In this document: one piece after another, positions 1 through 5,087 of the stretch | Position numbering within the stretch: the first letter of the stretch is position 1 | How the letters are laid out: every line of letters starts with the position of its first letter | From: Acidobacteriota bacterium | GTDB lineage: Bacteria > Acidobacteriota > Vicinamibacteria > Vicinamibacterales > UBA8438 | Direction of reading: 5' to 3' | Assembly: GCA_003533545.1 (NCBI GenBank) | Contig: DQEK01000319.1 | Location: forward strand, 1-5,087 | DNA length: 5,087 nucleotides | The notes under the pieces: generated by a model | What the model saw: the letters and a program-made list of their open reading frames with translations, nothing else | Databases searched by the model: none | What the model was told of the DNA's origin: nothing | Program-made: the position numbers and the translations under genes

Positions 1-21
1 GTGTAGTTCATTGTTCAACCG

Positions 22-2013
22 TCATTCTCGTAGAAACAGGGGGCGTCGGTCACGCCGATCGAATAGACGCCGCATGGCCTCGATCCGAAGGACGCCGTTT
101 GAATCGACCAGGAGCTCCGGCTCGCGCCGCCGTCGGGCGCTTTCCGTGTCGCGCCAGGTGTTCAGTAGTTGCAGCGCCGTGTCGATGCGCTGCGCTTCCG
201 GGCCGACGAAATCGAACTCCAACCCGCTGTAGCCCGGAAGACTGCGAAGTGAGCGGGCGGCGATGAAACGCACAGCCTCGTAGGGGTCGCCCAGTGCTTC
301 GGCGAGGTGTGGCACCATCCAGTTCGTGCCGGACGCCTCTTGGGCTGGCGCCCAGCCCATGCTCTGGGCGGTGATCGCTCGAAGCCCAGCGTCACCCTGG
401 AGGAGCCACAGCAGTGACGCGGCGACGGTTGTGTCGTCGTCACCTAGCGACGGCCGAGGCGTGCCGTACCACTCATTCAAGCGATCGGCGGCCCAGCTTA
501 GCGTCTTGTCCAGGTGACACAGGTTGCAGGCATTCGGGCGTTTGAGAGAAACCGACTCGGAGACGTCTGGACTGCTGATGGTGTGGCTGCGCACCGTTTT
601 TAGCAGGCCGTAACTGGTGTAGGGCATATGGCAGTTGTAGCAGCTATTCCCAGACGAGCCGCTAGCATGCCGAGTGTGCGCCGTTACGTCCGCCCTGATG
701 GAATCGTGGCATTGCAGGCAACCTTCGTTGCCGTTCATGCCGGTTGAGACTTGGTGGGTTTCGGCCCACTCGTCGATTGGCCGCGGGTCCTCTGTTGTCT
801 GATGCATCCCGTGGCAAGAAAAGCAGCTCAGCGTGCGGTCCGGGTCTGTCGCCTGTTGGAAACACGGGGAGTCGATTAGACCGTTATACTCGCGGCCAGA
901 CACCCGAATCATGCCGTCCGGCCAGAATGACCCTCGTACGAATTCCGGGTCTCCCTGGACAAGAGCACGGATTTCGGGTGAGTTTTGGTCAACCGATGGC
1001 TGGGCGATGAATCGGGTGTCCCTGAGTTCGTCACCGGGACGGTAGGGGAGCCCTTCACGATTGGCGAAGCGCTCCCCTGGCAGGTCGTAGAACTCCCAGA
1101 CACTGTGGCACTGGCCGCACACCTGCGACGAGCGTTGCGGGTCGAGACGGGTTGGCAGCACGATGGTGGGGTCCGGCACGTCGCTGAAGTGGAGCCCGTA
1201 TCGCCGAAGCGGATTTCGGTTAGCTTCCACGTGCGCTTGCGCAGGGCCGTGACACGACTCACACGCGATTCCGAACTCTGCCACAGTGGTGTCGATGGTC
1301 TGCGATTCGAACGGTGCCGAGAGGAATGGCGTGTCGAACGCGGTCTTACCCTGCGTGGTGTGGCAGGCGATGCAGATTGCGTTCCAGTGTCCGTTCAACA
1401 TCGGGAGCGACTGTCCTGGAGGATGGAGTACGACGGCACTTCGTGGCGCCCACTGCTGTTCTTCAATCAGGTAGGCTGCCGGCAGAATGTTCACACCCCG
1501 GTCATGGCCGGTGGCGTACCAGTAAATATTCTGGTGATGCGAGCCCGTAATCATCACCACCTGACGTGTGATCCGTGGGCGCTCGTTTTCCGGACCTTCC
1601 CAAGCGGGATCGTCGAACTCGGCCCAGAACTCGTCCCCGCGACGTTCGAGGTTCATCGGTTGGCCGTGTGTGTTTGCAACCCGTGTGCCGTTGAAATCCG
1701 CACGGACGGTCTCGGGCGTGGCTACCTGCGTCATGGTGCGGTGGAAAGACCCGGCCCAGCTGTGGTACTCGGCCGGATGGCAGGCCTGACAAGTTTTCGA
1801 CGATACGTAACCGTCTGTCGTTACTTCGATCGGACGTTGCGTGATGTTTCGCTCGGGCACGCGAGGGCTACGGGCAGTGGCAACCGCCAACCCGAGGATC
1901 GCAGCGGCGAGCAAGAGCAAGACGGTCGGCGCGTGTAACCGAAGGCTTGAGGGTGGCCGCGCGGTGGAAGTGCGGTCAGGTGGGACGCGTCGATGTCGGC
2001 GTCGTCCGGTCAT
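22..2013 (-). CDS. Octahaem c-type cytochrome with C-terminal HEAT-like region, exported
   Basis: Predicted periplasmic electron-transfer protein; donor, acceptor and any catalytic role are unknown. Numbering is for the 663-residue form starting at ATG 2013. A basic N-terminus precedes a hydrophobic segment at about 30-47, acting as signal peptide or anchor. Eight CXXCH haem-binding motifs are visible at 75 (CQACH), 214 (CIACH), 251 (CESCH), 299 (CGQCH), 397 (CFSCH), 432 (CLQCH), 458 (CYNCH) and 496 (CNLCH). The first motif, followed by Y, W and H91, looks like the cytochrome c554-type haem domain. Residues about 525-595 (LLQGDA, then DPYEAVRFIAARSLRSL) look like HEAT repeats, a combination I recall from uncharacterised acidobacterial and planctomycete multihaem proteins. 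The frame is also open from GTG 2064 (680 residues), but that start lies in a hairpin. Neither start has a good Shine-Dalgarno; ATG 2013 is my choice and is uncertain. It probably follows the lectin gene in one operon. The stop is TGA at 24-22; only 21 bases remain beyond it. Confidence 0.93.
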   Translation of the reverse strand: MTGRRRHRRVPPDRTSTARPPSSLRLHAPTVLLLLAAAILGLAVATARSPRVPERNITQRPIEVTTDGYVSSKTCQACHPAEYHSWAGSFHRTMTQVATPETVRADFNGTRVANTHGQPMNLERRGDEFWAEFDDPAWEGPENERPRITRQVVMITGSHHQNIYWYATGHDRGVNILPAAYLIEEQQWAPRSAVVLHPPGQSLPMLNGHWNAICIACHTTQGKTAFDTPFLSAPFESQTIDTTVAEFGIACESCHGPAQAHVEANRNPLRRYGLHFSDVPDPTIVLPTRLDPQRSSQVCGQCHSVWEFYDLPGERFANREGLPYRPGDELRDTRFIAQPSVDQNSPEIRALVQGDPEFVRGSFWPDGMIRVSGREYNGLIDSPCFQQATDPDRTLSCFSCHGMHQTTEDPRPIDEWAETHQVSTGMNGNEGCLQCHDSIRADVTAHTRHASGSSGNSCYNCHMPYTSYGLLKTVRSHTISSPDVSESVSLKRPNACNLCHLDKTLSWAADRLNEWYGTPRPSLGDDDTTVAASLLWLLQGDAGLRAITAQSMGWAPAQEASGTNWMVPHLAEALGDPYEAVRFIAARSLRSLPGYSGLEFDFVGPEAQRIDTALQLLNTWRDTESARRRREPELLVDSNGVLRIEAMRRLFDRRDRRPLFLRE

Positions 2014-2029
2014 GGAGGGCGAGGGGGTG

Positions 2030-2075
2030 TGACGGGGAACGGCGCCGCGCCAGTGATGAGGCACCGTTCCCGTCA
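2030..2075 (-). promoter_or_regulatory. Intercistronic imperfect hairpin between lectin and cytochrome genes
   Basis: Plus-strand arm 2030-2042 (TGACGGGGAACGG) pairs with 2064-2075 (CCGTTCCCGTCA) over 12 base pairs with one bulged base (2037). A further 3-bp stem (2049-2051 with 2060-2062) can form inside the loop. In the minus-strand transcript it begins 16 bases after the lectin stop codon. No U-rich tract follows, so it is not a standard intrinsic terminator. It may protect the 3' end of the lectin message, cause partial termination, or control cytochrome translation. The pairing is seen directly; the role is inferred. Confidence 0.6.
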
Positions 2076-2091
2076 GGATGCTGTGTGCGGA

Positions 2092-2730
2092 CTAATTAGA
2101 AGCGAAACAGTAGAAGTAACCGTTACCGCCGGTGGCCTGTAGGTTCGCCTGGCTGCAGCCACGCGAGCCGTGCGCTGAGTTCCAAGAGTTCGGGTGGGCG
2201 CCGCCTCCGGTACGGTCGAAGTGGCCGACCGCGGCGCTGCCTGTCCCGTCAGCGTCAGACATCCAGTTGTTGCACGCGTCGCTGTCGGTCGCTGCGGTAC
2301 CGTCGAGGTTCGAACCGGTCAGGATGTCGTGCATGTTCGGGTCATCGCCGCGCCCGTTGGTCATCTCACCATTTTCGTTGAGCACGGTCTCTTTGGTCAG
2401 GTTGTTCTCGTAGTGCAATACATCGATGTTGTCTGCCACGACCACACCCTCGACGTTCTGCCAAGGACCGGACCCGATGCGGTCACGCGCATTGACGCCA
2501 CCCGAACCGGTGGTACTGAGATACGCGCGCCAGGTTTTGCTGCCAGCGCCGACCGCGGCAGCCAACGACTGGCAGTGAGCGTCAGCACCTGTGAGGCCGC
2601 CTAGGTTGGCGCCATTTCCAGACCCAACACTCGTTAGGAAGAACGACATCTGCGAGGCCTGTGCGAATGCTGGCGAGACGCTCAGCATGCACAGCAGCGA
2701 GGCAGCGCCTAGTAACTGCAGAATTCTCAT
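2092..2730 (-). CDS. Secreted lectin-like protein with endostatin/DUF1554-type domain
   Basis: Predicted exported protein of 212 residues; ligand unknown. It has a signal peptide (MRILQLLGAASLLCMLSVSPAFA) with a likely signal peptidase I site after A23. The mature part is a single domain. The start (SFFLTS, then LGGLTGADAHCQSLA and WRAYLST at about 67-73) matches by eye the endostatin-like fold and the bacterial proteins annotated as 'lectin' or DUF1554. The conserved tail contains CNNWMSD (153-159), VGHFDR (168-173), SWNSAHGSRGC (182-192) and GYFYCFA (204-210). Four mature cysteines (C53, C153, C192, C208) fit two disulphides, as expected outside the cytoplasm. Carbohydrate binding is a database-style label and is not shown. 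Start ATG 2730 is well supported by AAGGAGA eight bases upstream. The stop TAG 2094-2092 is 78 bases before the preferred cytochrome start, so co-transcription is likely. Confidence 0.87.
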   Translation of the reverse strand: MRILQLLGAASLLCMLSVSPAFAQASQMSFFLTSVGSGNGANLGGLTGADAHCQSLAAAVGAGSKTWRAYLSTTGSGGVNARDRIGSGPWQNVEGVVVADNIDVLHYENNLTKETVLNENGEMTNGRGDDPNMHDILTGSNLDGTAATDSDACNNWMSDADGTGSAAVGHFDRTGGGAHPNSWNSAHGSRGCSQANLQATGGNGYFYCFASN

Positions 2731-2737
2731 CGTTGTC

Positions 2738-2744
2738 TCTCCTT
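2738..2744 (-). promoter_or_regulatory. Ribosome binding site of the lectin-like gene
   Basis: The minus strand reads AAGGAGA, close to the ideal Shine-Dalgarno, with seven to eight bases before ATG 2730. This fixes the start of the lectin gene and is the strongest ribosome binding site in the window. Confidence 0.8.
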
Positions 2745-2749
2745 GATGG

Positions 2750-2783
2750 CGCTCCTCCCCGGCGAAACTGTGGGGAAAGAGCG
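2750..2783 (-). promoter_or_regulatory. Leader hairpin in the 5' untranslated region of the lectin gene
   Basis: Plus-strand 2750-2754 (CGCTC) pairs with 2779-2783 (GAGCG), and 2756-2760 (TCCCC) pairs with 2772-2776 (GGGGA). A small internal loop separates them and the apical loop is 11 bases. In the minus-strand transcript it sits just upstream of the lectin ribosome binding site and encloses a second purine-rich run (GGGGAGGAG). It may stabilise the message or hide this decoy site. The pairing is seen; the role is inferred. Confidence 0.45.
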
Positions 2784-2803
2784 TAAAGTGTGCTGTCCTG
2801 CCA

Positions 2804-2809
2804 ATTATA
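2804..2809 (-). promoter_or_regulatory. Probable -10 box for the lectin-cytochrome operon
   Basis: A perfect TATAAT reads on the minus strand in an otherwise GC-rich region, about 75 bases upstream of the lectin ATG. Transcription would begin near 2797, giving a leader of about 66 bases. No convincing TTGACA lies 16-18 bases upstream, so the promoter may need an activator or use a different sigma factor. Confidence 0.5.
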
Positions 2810-2844
2810 GCTCGTCACACCAGCGCCGTCGCCGAACCGATGGT

Positions 2845-2867
2845 TGCATATACTGTACCCCTATGCA
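2845..2867. promoter_or_regulatory. Inverted repeat TGCATA-N11-TATGCA, possible operator
   Basis: Two perfect 6-base half-sites, 2845-2850 and 2862-2867, are separated by 11 bases in the divergent intergenic region. Half-site centres are 17 bases apart, so they do not lie exactly on one helix face. The repeat overlaps the possible plus-strand -10 at 2849-2854. It lies roughly 50-70 bases upstream of the likely lectin transcription start. It could bind a dimeric regulator of one or both units. Six-base arms can also arise by chance. Confidence 0.3.
2849..2854 (+). promoter_or_regulatory. Possible -10 box for the FKBP-TPR operon
   Basis: TATACT lies 46 bases upstream of ATG 2901 and matches the -10 consensus at five of six positions. 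No recognisable -35 element is found at the usual distance. It is the best candidate between the divergent genes, but is weakly supported. Confidence 0.3.
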
Positions 2868-2887
2868 TGCCTTCGCTGAGGTGCGTT

Positions 2888-2891
2888 GGAG
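2888..2891 (+). promoter_or_regulatory. Ribosome binding site favouring ATG 2901 of the FKBP gene
   Basis: GGAG is followed by nine bases and then ATG 2901. The longer frame begins at TTG 2886, which would place this motif inside the coding sequence. TTG 2886 itself is preceded only by GAGG with a short four-base gap. ATG 2901 is therefore preferred, and it also gives a tidy lipoprotein signal. Confidence 0.5.
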
Positions 2892-2900
2892 ACGGGTGGT

Positions 2901-3332
2901 ATGAGGTCAAGTTGTAGATTGGTTGCGGTGGCCGTGCAGTTACTGGCGGTGGGGCTGGCGCTTTCTGGATGTACAAACAGTCCCACAGGACCGAGTGATG
3001 GTCCGCCTTTGACAATTCTTGACCTGGTGGTCGGGACCGGTGCGGAAGCTGTCGACGGCAAGGTGCTAACGATTGATTACATTGGTTGGCTGTATGACGA
3101 GGACGAGGTGGATGCCAAGGGCGCGCAATTCGATCGGGCGGACGGGTTTAAATTCGCGCTTGGACGAGGTCAGGTGATTACCGGCTGGGAGTTCGGCCTA
3201 CGCGGCATGCGGGTAGGCGGAACGAGACGACTGATCATCCCATTTAACTATGCGTACGGCGAAGTCGCGCAGGGTTCTGTGCCGCCGTTCGCGACCCTAG
3301 TGTTCGACATCGTGCTTGTGGACGTGCAGTGA
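2901..3332 (+). CDS. FKBP-type peptidyl-prolyl cis-trans isomerase, lipoprotein
   Basis: Catalyses cis-trans isomerisation of Xaa-Pro bonds, probably assisting folding of exported proteins. The 143-residue form has a short signal with lipobox LSGC; C24 is the predicted lipidated residue, followed by a Thr-Asn-Ser-Pro linker. One FKBP12-like domain spans about 38-143. Residues lining the FKBP12 active site can be matched: Y60, F77, D78, F83, V92, I93, W96, Y119, V127 and F135. FKBP12 Glu54 is replaced by Q91. There is no inserted chaperone flap, so it is a minimal single-domain enzyme. T25-N26 after the lipid Cys gives no Asp retention signal, so outer-membrane placement is plausible, though that rule comes from enterobacteria. 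Its TGA (3330-3332) overlaps an in-frame ATG of the next open frame. The TPR gene follows at once, suggesting one operon. An alternative TTG start at 2886 adds five residues. Confidence 0.92.
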   Translation: MRSSCRLVAVAVQLLAVGLALSGCTNSPTGPSDGPPLTILDLVVGTGAEAVDGKVLTIDYIGWLYDEDEVDAKGAQFDRADGFKFALGRGQVITGWEFGLRGMRVGGTRRLIIPFNYAYGEVAQGSVPPFATLVFDIVLVDVQ

Positions 3333-3369
3333 TGTGCGGCTATCTGGCCGCGATCACGGCCTTTTGGTC

Positions 3370-3375
3370 AAGGGG
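3370..3375 (+). promoter_or_regulatory. Ribosome binding site favouring GTG 3383 of the TPR gene
   Basis: AAGGGG is followed by seven bases and then GTG 3383. The earlier in-frame starts (GTG 3329, ATG 3332) lack a purine-rich site upstream. They would also put a 17-18 residue extension, including a second hydrophobic patch, before the signal peptide. Confidence 0.45.
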
Positions 3376-3382
3376 TGTACGT

Positions 3383-4003
3383 GTGAGGACTTGTGCACGG
3401 ATAACGTGGATGGTGCTGATACTGGGGGTTGCGTGCGGCCCCGCGGAGGGGCAAACCCCGGGTCAGCTGTTGCGGCAGGCCGAGTCGGACTTCCTCGCCG
3501 GGCGGGTTGAAGCCTCTGTGATCGGATTTGATCAAGTGGCACTGGGACGACCAGATGCCGCACCGGGGCTTTGGCAGCGAGGAATCGCGCTTTATTACGT
3601 AGGTCGGTTTGAGGACTGTCGGCGGCAGTTCGAATCGCATCGACTGGTGAACCCTAACGACGTGGAGAATGCCGCATGGCATTTTCTTTGTGTCGCCAAG
3701 GCCGAGGGAGCGGAGGCCGCGCTGGCGGCCATCCTGCCGGTCGGACCGGACTCAAGGCCGCCGATGCGGGAGATCTACGACATGTTCTCTGGGCGTCTGA
3801 GCCCTCAGGAGGTACTGTCAGCGGCCGGCGAAGTTCCGCGGGCACGTTTCTACGCCCATCTGTACATTGCCTTGTATCACGAGTCGCTCGGTCGCACGGG
3901 TCTGGCGCGTGACGAGATCGTCTTGGCCGCCGACGACCAGTTTGCGTCGGCCGGCGGGTACATGCACGCCGTGGCAGTGGTCCACCGGGACCGCCTGGAG
4001 TGA
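3383..4003 (+). CDS. Exported tetratricopeptide-repeat protein
   Basis: Probably a protein-interaction scaffold; partner unknown. In the 206-residue form, a basic start (R2, R6) and hydrophobic stretch (7-17) form a signal peptide. Cleavage may follow A21-E22-G23. C18 could be lipidated, but its -3 residue is Gly rather than Leu, so this is less likely. TPR-like helices are seen at about 27-60 (LLRQAESDFLAGRVEASVIGF), 61-94 (LWQRGIALYYVGRFEDCRRQF, then NPND), 95-120 and 153-184 (ARFYAHLYIALYHESLGRTG). Between the last two lies a non-TPR segment with GPDSRPPMREIYDMFSG (121-137), which I recall from a TPR family in plastid-bearing eukaryotes and some bacteria. The protein ends with GGYMHAVAVVHRDRLE. 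The frame is open to ATG 3332, which overlaps the FKBP stop as TGATG, so 3332 (223 residues) is a serious alternative and translational coupling is possible. The gene converges with the NHL gene. Confidence 0.8.
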   Translation: MRTCARITWMVLILGVACGPAEGQTPGQLLRQAESDFLAGRVEASVIGFDQVALGRPDAAPGLWQRGIALYYVGRFEDCRRQFESHRLVNPNDVENAAWHFLCVAKAEGAEAALAAILPVGPDSRPPMREIYDMFSGRLSPQEVLSAAGEVPRARFYAHLYIALYHESLGRTGLARDEIVLAADDQFASAGGYMHAVAVVHRDRLE

Positions 4004-4071
4004 GGGCCGTCTCTTTCAGGTTGTCCGTGGTGCGAGGGACCCCTGCTGATGGACTGGGAGCTGGCGAATTC

Positions 4072-4089
4072 TGAGGTTGGGTGACCTCA
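4072..4089. repeat. Short inverted repeat between convergent genes
   Basis: TGAGGT (4072-4077) and ACCTCA (4084-4089) are perfect 6-base arms around a 6-base loop. It lies in the 91-base gap between the TPR stop and the NHL stop, five bases beyond the latter. No T-rich tract follows on either strand, so it is at most a weak bidirectional terminator. The rest of the gap (4004-4071) shows nothing recognisable. Confidence 0.3.
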
Positions 4090-4094
4090 ACGCG

Positions 4095-5087
4095 CTATTG
4101 TTCGAGTAGGCGGATGCGGTGCGCTTCACTGTCGCCGACATAAAGCCCGCCGGCGGCGTTCGCAAACACCCCATGTGGTCGTGCCAGTCGGCAGCGGAGC
4201 GGATCGTCTTCTGGCCCATCTCCGCGCTCGCCATCGCCGAGCACTGTCGAAATCAGCCCGCTGCTGATATCTACCATGCGGATGACGTGGTTTTCGGTGT
4301 CGGCGACATAGAGACGACCATCGTGGTAGGCAAGTCCCTTCGGTCCGCCTAGAGTTGCTCTGGTGGCCGGACCGCCATCACCGGTGTGACCAGGTTCTCC
4401 TGTACCAGCGACGTGGTGCAGTGTCTCGGTGCTGAGGTCGATGCGGTAGATGGCGTTGCCTTCTCGCAGGGCCAGGTAGAGGTTGCCGTTGGGGTCAAGT
4501 GCCATGGCTCGCGGCCCGTTCAACGGGGTCCCAGACAGTGGAGCCCCGTCCGGCGTGCCCTCGCGTTCGCCGGTCCCGGCCCAGGTATCAATGACCCCCG
4601 TGGCAGGGTCAACCCTCCGAATCCGATGGTTCCCGATGTCACAGATGAGCAACCGACCCTGTGGGTCGAACGCAATGCTGTGTGGTTGTCTGAGCTGGGC
4701 GTCGGTCGCCGGACCGCCGTCGCCGGAGAACCCTGCTTCCCCGGTGCCGGCCACAGTCGAAATGAGGCCGGTGTTTCCATCCACACGACGGACAGCATGG
4801 CTGTCTCGTTCGACGATGTAGAGGTGCCCATCGCGATCGAACTGGATCTCATGCGGCATGTTCAAGGCGGCTTGAGTGGCGGGGCCACCGTCACCGCTGT
4901 AGCCGATCGACCCGTTTCCGGCGATGGTTGTCGTGCGTCCGGTGCTCGGGTCGATGCGCCGAATGCGCTGGTTGTCTAAATCGCAAAAATAGAGGGCGCC
5001 GTCCGGACCAACGATGACCCCGTAGGGGTTCGCGACCTGGGTGTCCGAGAGTCCGGGTTCGCCGGTGCCGATTACGGTCGTAACCGT
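4095..5087 (-). CDS. NHL-repeat beta-propeller protein (N-terminus outside window)
   Basis: The frame is open from the right edge of the window to TAG at 4097-4095, giving 330 visible residues. TTG 4865 is an in-frame Leu codon inside a repeat, not the start; the true start lies beyond 5087. The visible part is six NHL-type blades of about 51-57 residues. A typical blade reads ISTVAGTGE, then SGDGGPAT, then PHSIAFDPQGRLLICD, then NHRIRRVD. Such propellers generally serve as binding platforms, and many bacterial versions are exported; neither the ligand nor the location can be read here. Because the N-terminus is missing, additional blades, a signal peptide or a fused domain cannot be excluded. 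The last blade ends close to the stop (HRIRLLEQ), so no C-terminal domain follows. Promoter and neighbours on that side are not visible. Confidence 0.9.
   Translation of the reverse strand, partial: TVTTVIGTGEPGLSDTQVANPYGVIVGPDGALYFCDLDNQRIRRIDPSTGRTTTIAGNGSIGYSGDGGPATQAALNMPHEIQFDRDGHLYIVERDSHAVRRVDGNTGLISTVAGTGEAGFSGDGGPATDAQLRQPHSIAFDPQGRLLICDIGNHRIRRVDPATGVIDTWAGTGEREGTPDGAPLSGTPLNGPRAMALDPNGNLYLALREGNAIYRIDLSTETLHHVAGTGEPGHTGDGGPATRATLGGPKGLAYHDGRLYVADTENHVIRMVDISSGLISTVLGDGERGDGPEDDPLRCRLARPHGVFANAAGGLYVGDSEAHRIRLLEQ
4098..5087 (-). repeat. Six tandem NHL coding repeats (about 153-171 bp each)
   Basis: Blade boundaries by internal alignment, in reading order, are 5087-4935 (51 residues visible), 4934-4764, 4763-4593 and 4592-4422 (57 each), 4421-4254 (56), and 4253-4098 (52). 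The loop GDGGPAT is exact in blades 2, 3 and 5. Blade 4 has PDGAPLS, blade 6 has PEDDPLR, and blade 1 lacks the loop. The period is clear at protein level; the DNA has diverged. Confidence 0.75.

Noticed and set aside
9..11. ATG on the minus strand 10 bases after the cytochrome stop, possibly starting another operon gene
   Set aside because: Only three codons (Met-Asn-Tyr) fit in the window and no clear ribosome binding site precedes it, so no gene can be claimed.
985..1938. Open plus-strand frame of 317 codons opposite the cytochrome gene
   Set aside because: It lies wholly antisense to a gene with eight haem motifs, has no recognisable domain and no ribosome binding site, and is a common by-product of GC-rich codon use.
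2344..2352. Arg-Gly-Asp triplet (residues 127-129) in the lectin-like protein, as in integrin-binding adhesins
   Set aside because: A three-residue motif in a Gly/Asp-rich loop is expected by chance, and nothing else suggests a eukaryotic host.
2194..2604. Open plus-strand frame of 136 codons opposite the lectin gene
   Set aside because: The minus-strand gene has a signal peptide, a strong ribosome binding site and conserved motifs; the antisense frame has none of these.
4035..4044. Self-complementary AGGGACCCCT in the convergent gap
   Set aside because: Only four pairs with a two-base loop, too tight to form a hairpin, and no T-tract follows.
4386..4979. Open plus-strand frame of 197 codons opposite the NHL gene
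   Set aside because: The minus strand carries clear NHL repeats over the same bases; the plus frame has no family signature.
1..5087. CRISPR arrays, tRNA or rRNA genes, insertion sequences, attachment sites
   Set aside because: No spaced direct repeats, cloverleaf, transposase or integrase frame, or terminal inverted repeats could be found on reading both strands.

Overview
The window is a bacterial chromosomal fragment with high GC by eye and all genes intact except the last, which runs off the right edge. It carries five protein-coding genes and no RNA genes, mobile elements or CRISPR. The mix of genes (a lipoprotein FKBP with a Cys-Thr-Asn-Ser-Pro start, a large multihaem cytochrome c with HEAT-like C-terminus, NHL repeats carrying SGDGGPAT loops, and an endostatin-like 'lectin') recalls Acidobacteriota, perhaps Vicinamibacterales-like environmental genomes. 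That assignment is recognition from memory, not a search result.

Layout. Left half, minus strand: a secreted lectin-like protein (2730 to 2092), then an octahaem cytochrome c (2013 or 2064 down to 22). They are close together and probably co-transcribed, lectin first, from a TATAAT element at 2809-2804. A strong imperfect hairpin lies between them and overlaps the outermost possible start of the cytochrome gene. Centre, 2731-2900: a divergent control region with the lectin -10 box, a leader hairpin, and a TGCATA-N11-TATGCA inverted repeat over a possible plus-strand -10. Right of this, plus strand: an FKBP-type prolyl isomerase lipoprotein (2901-3332), followed by an exported TPR protein (3383-4003), probably one operon. 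Convergent with it on the minus strand is a six-blade NHL propeller protein (5087 to 4095) whose N-terminus lies outside the window.

Working together. Every gene with a visible N-terminus appears to be exported: one cytochrome with a signal anchor or signal peptide, one secreted lectin-like domain, one lipoprotein isomerase and one exported TPR protein. The window therefore looks like a cell-envelope gene neighbourhood. Functional links between the two divergent transcription units are not shown by the sequence. I see no clear evidence of a wholly new system. The most interesting points are the lectin-cytochrome pairing with its intercistronic hairpin, and a TPR protein resembling a family I associate with plants and algae.
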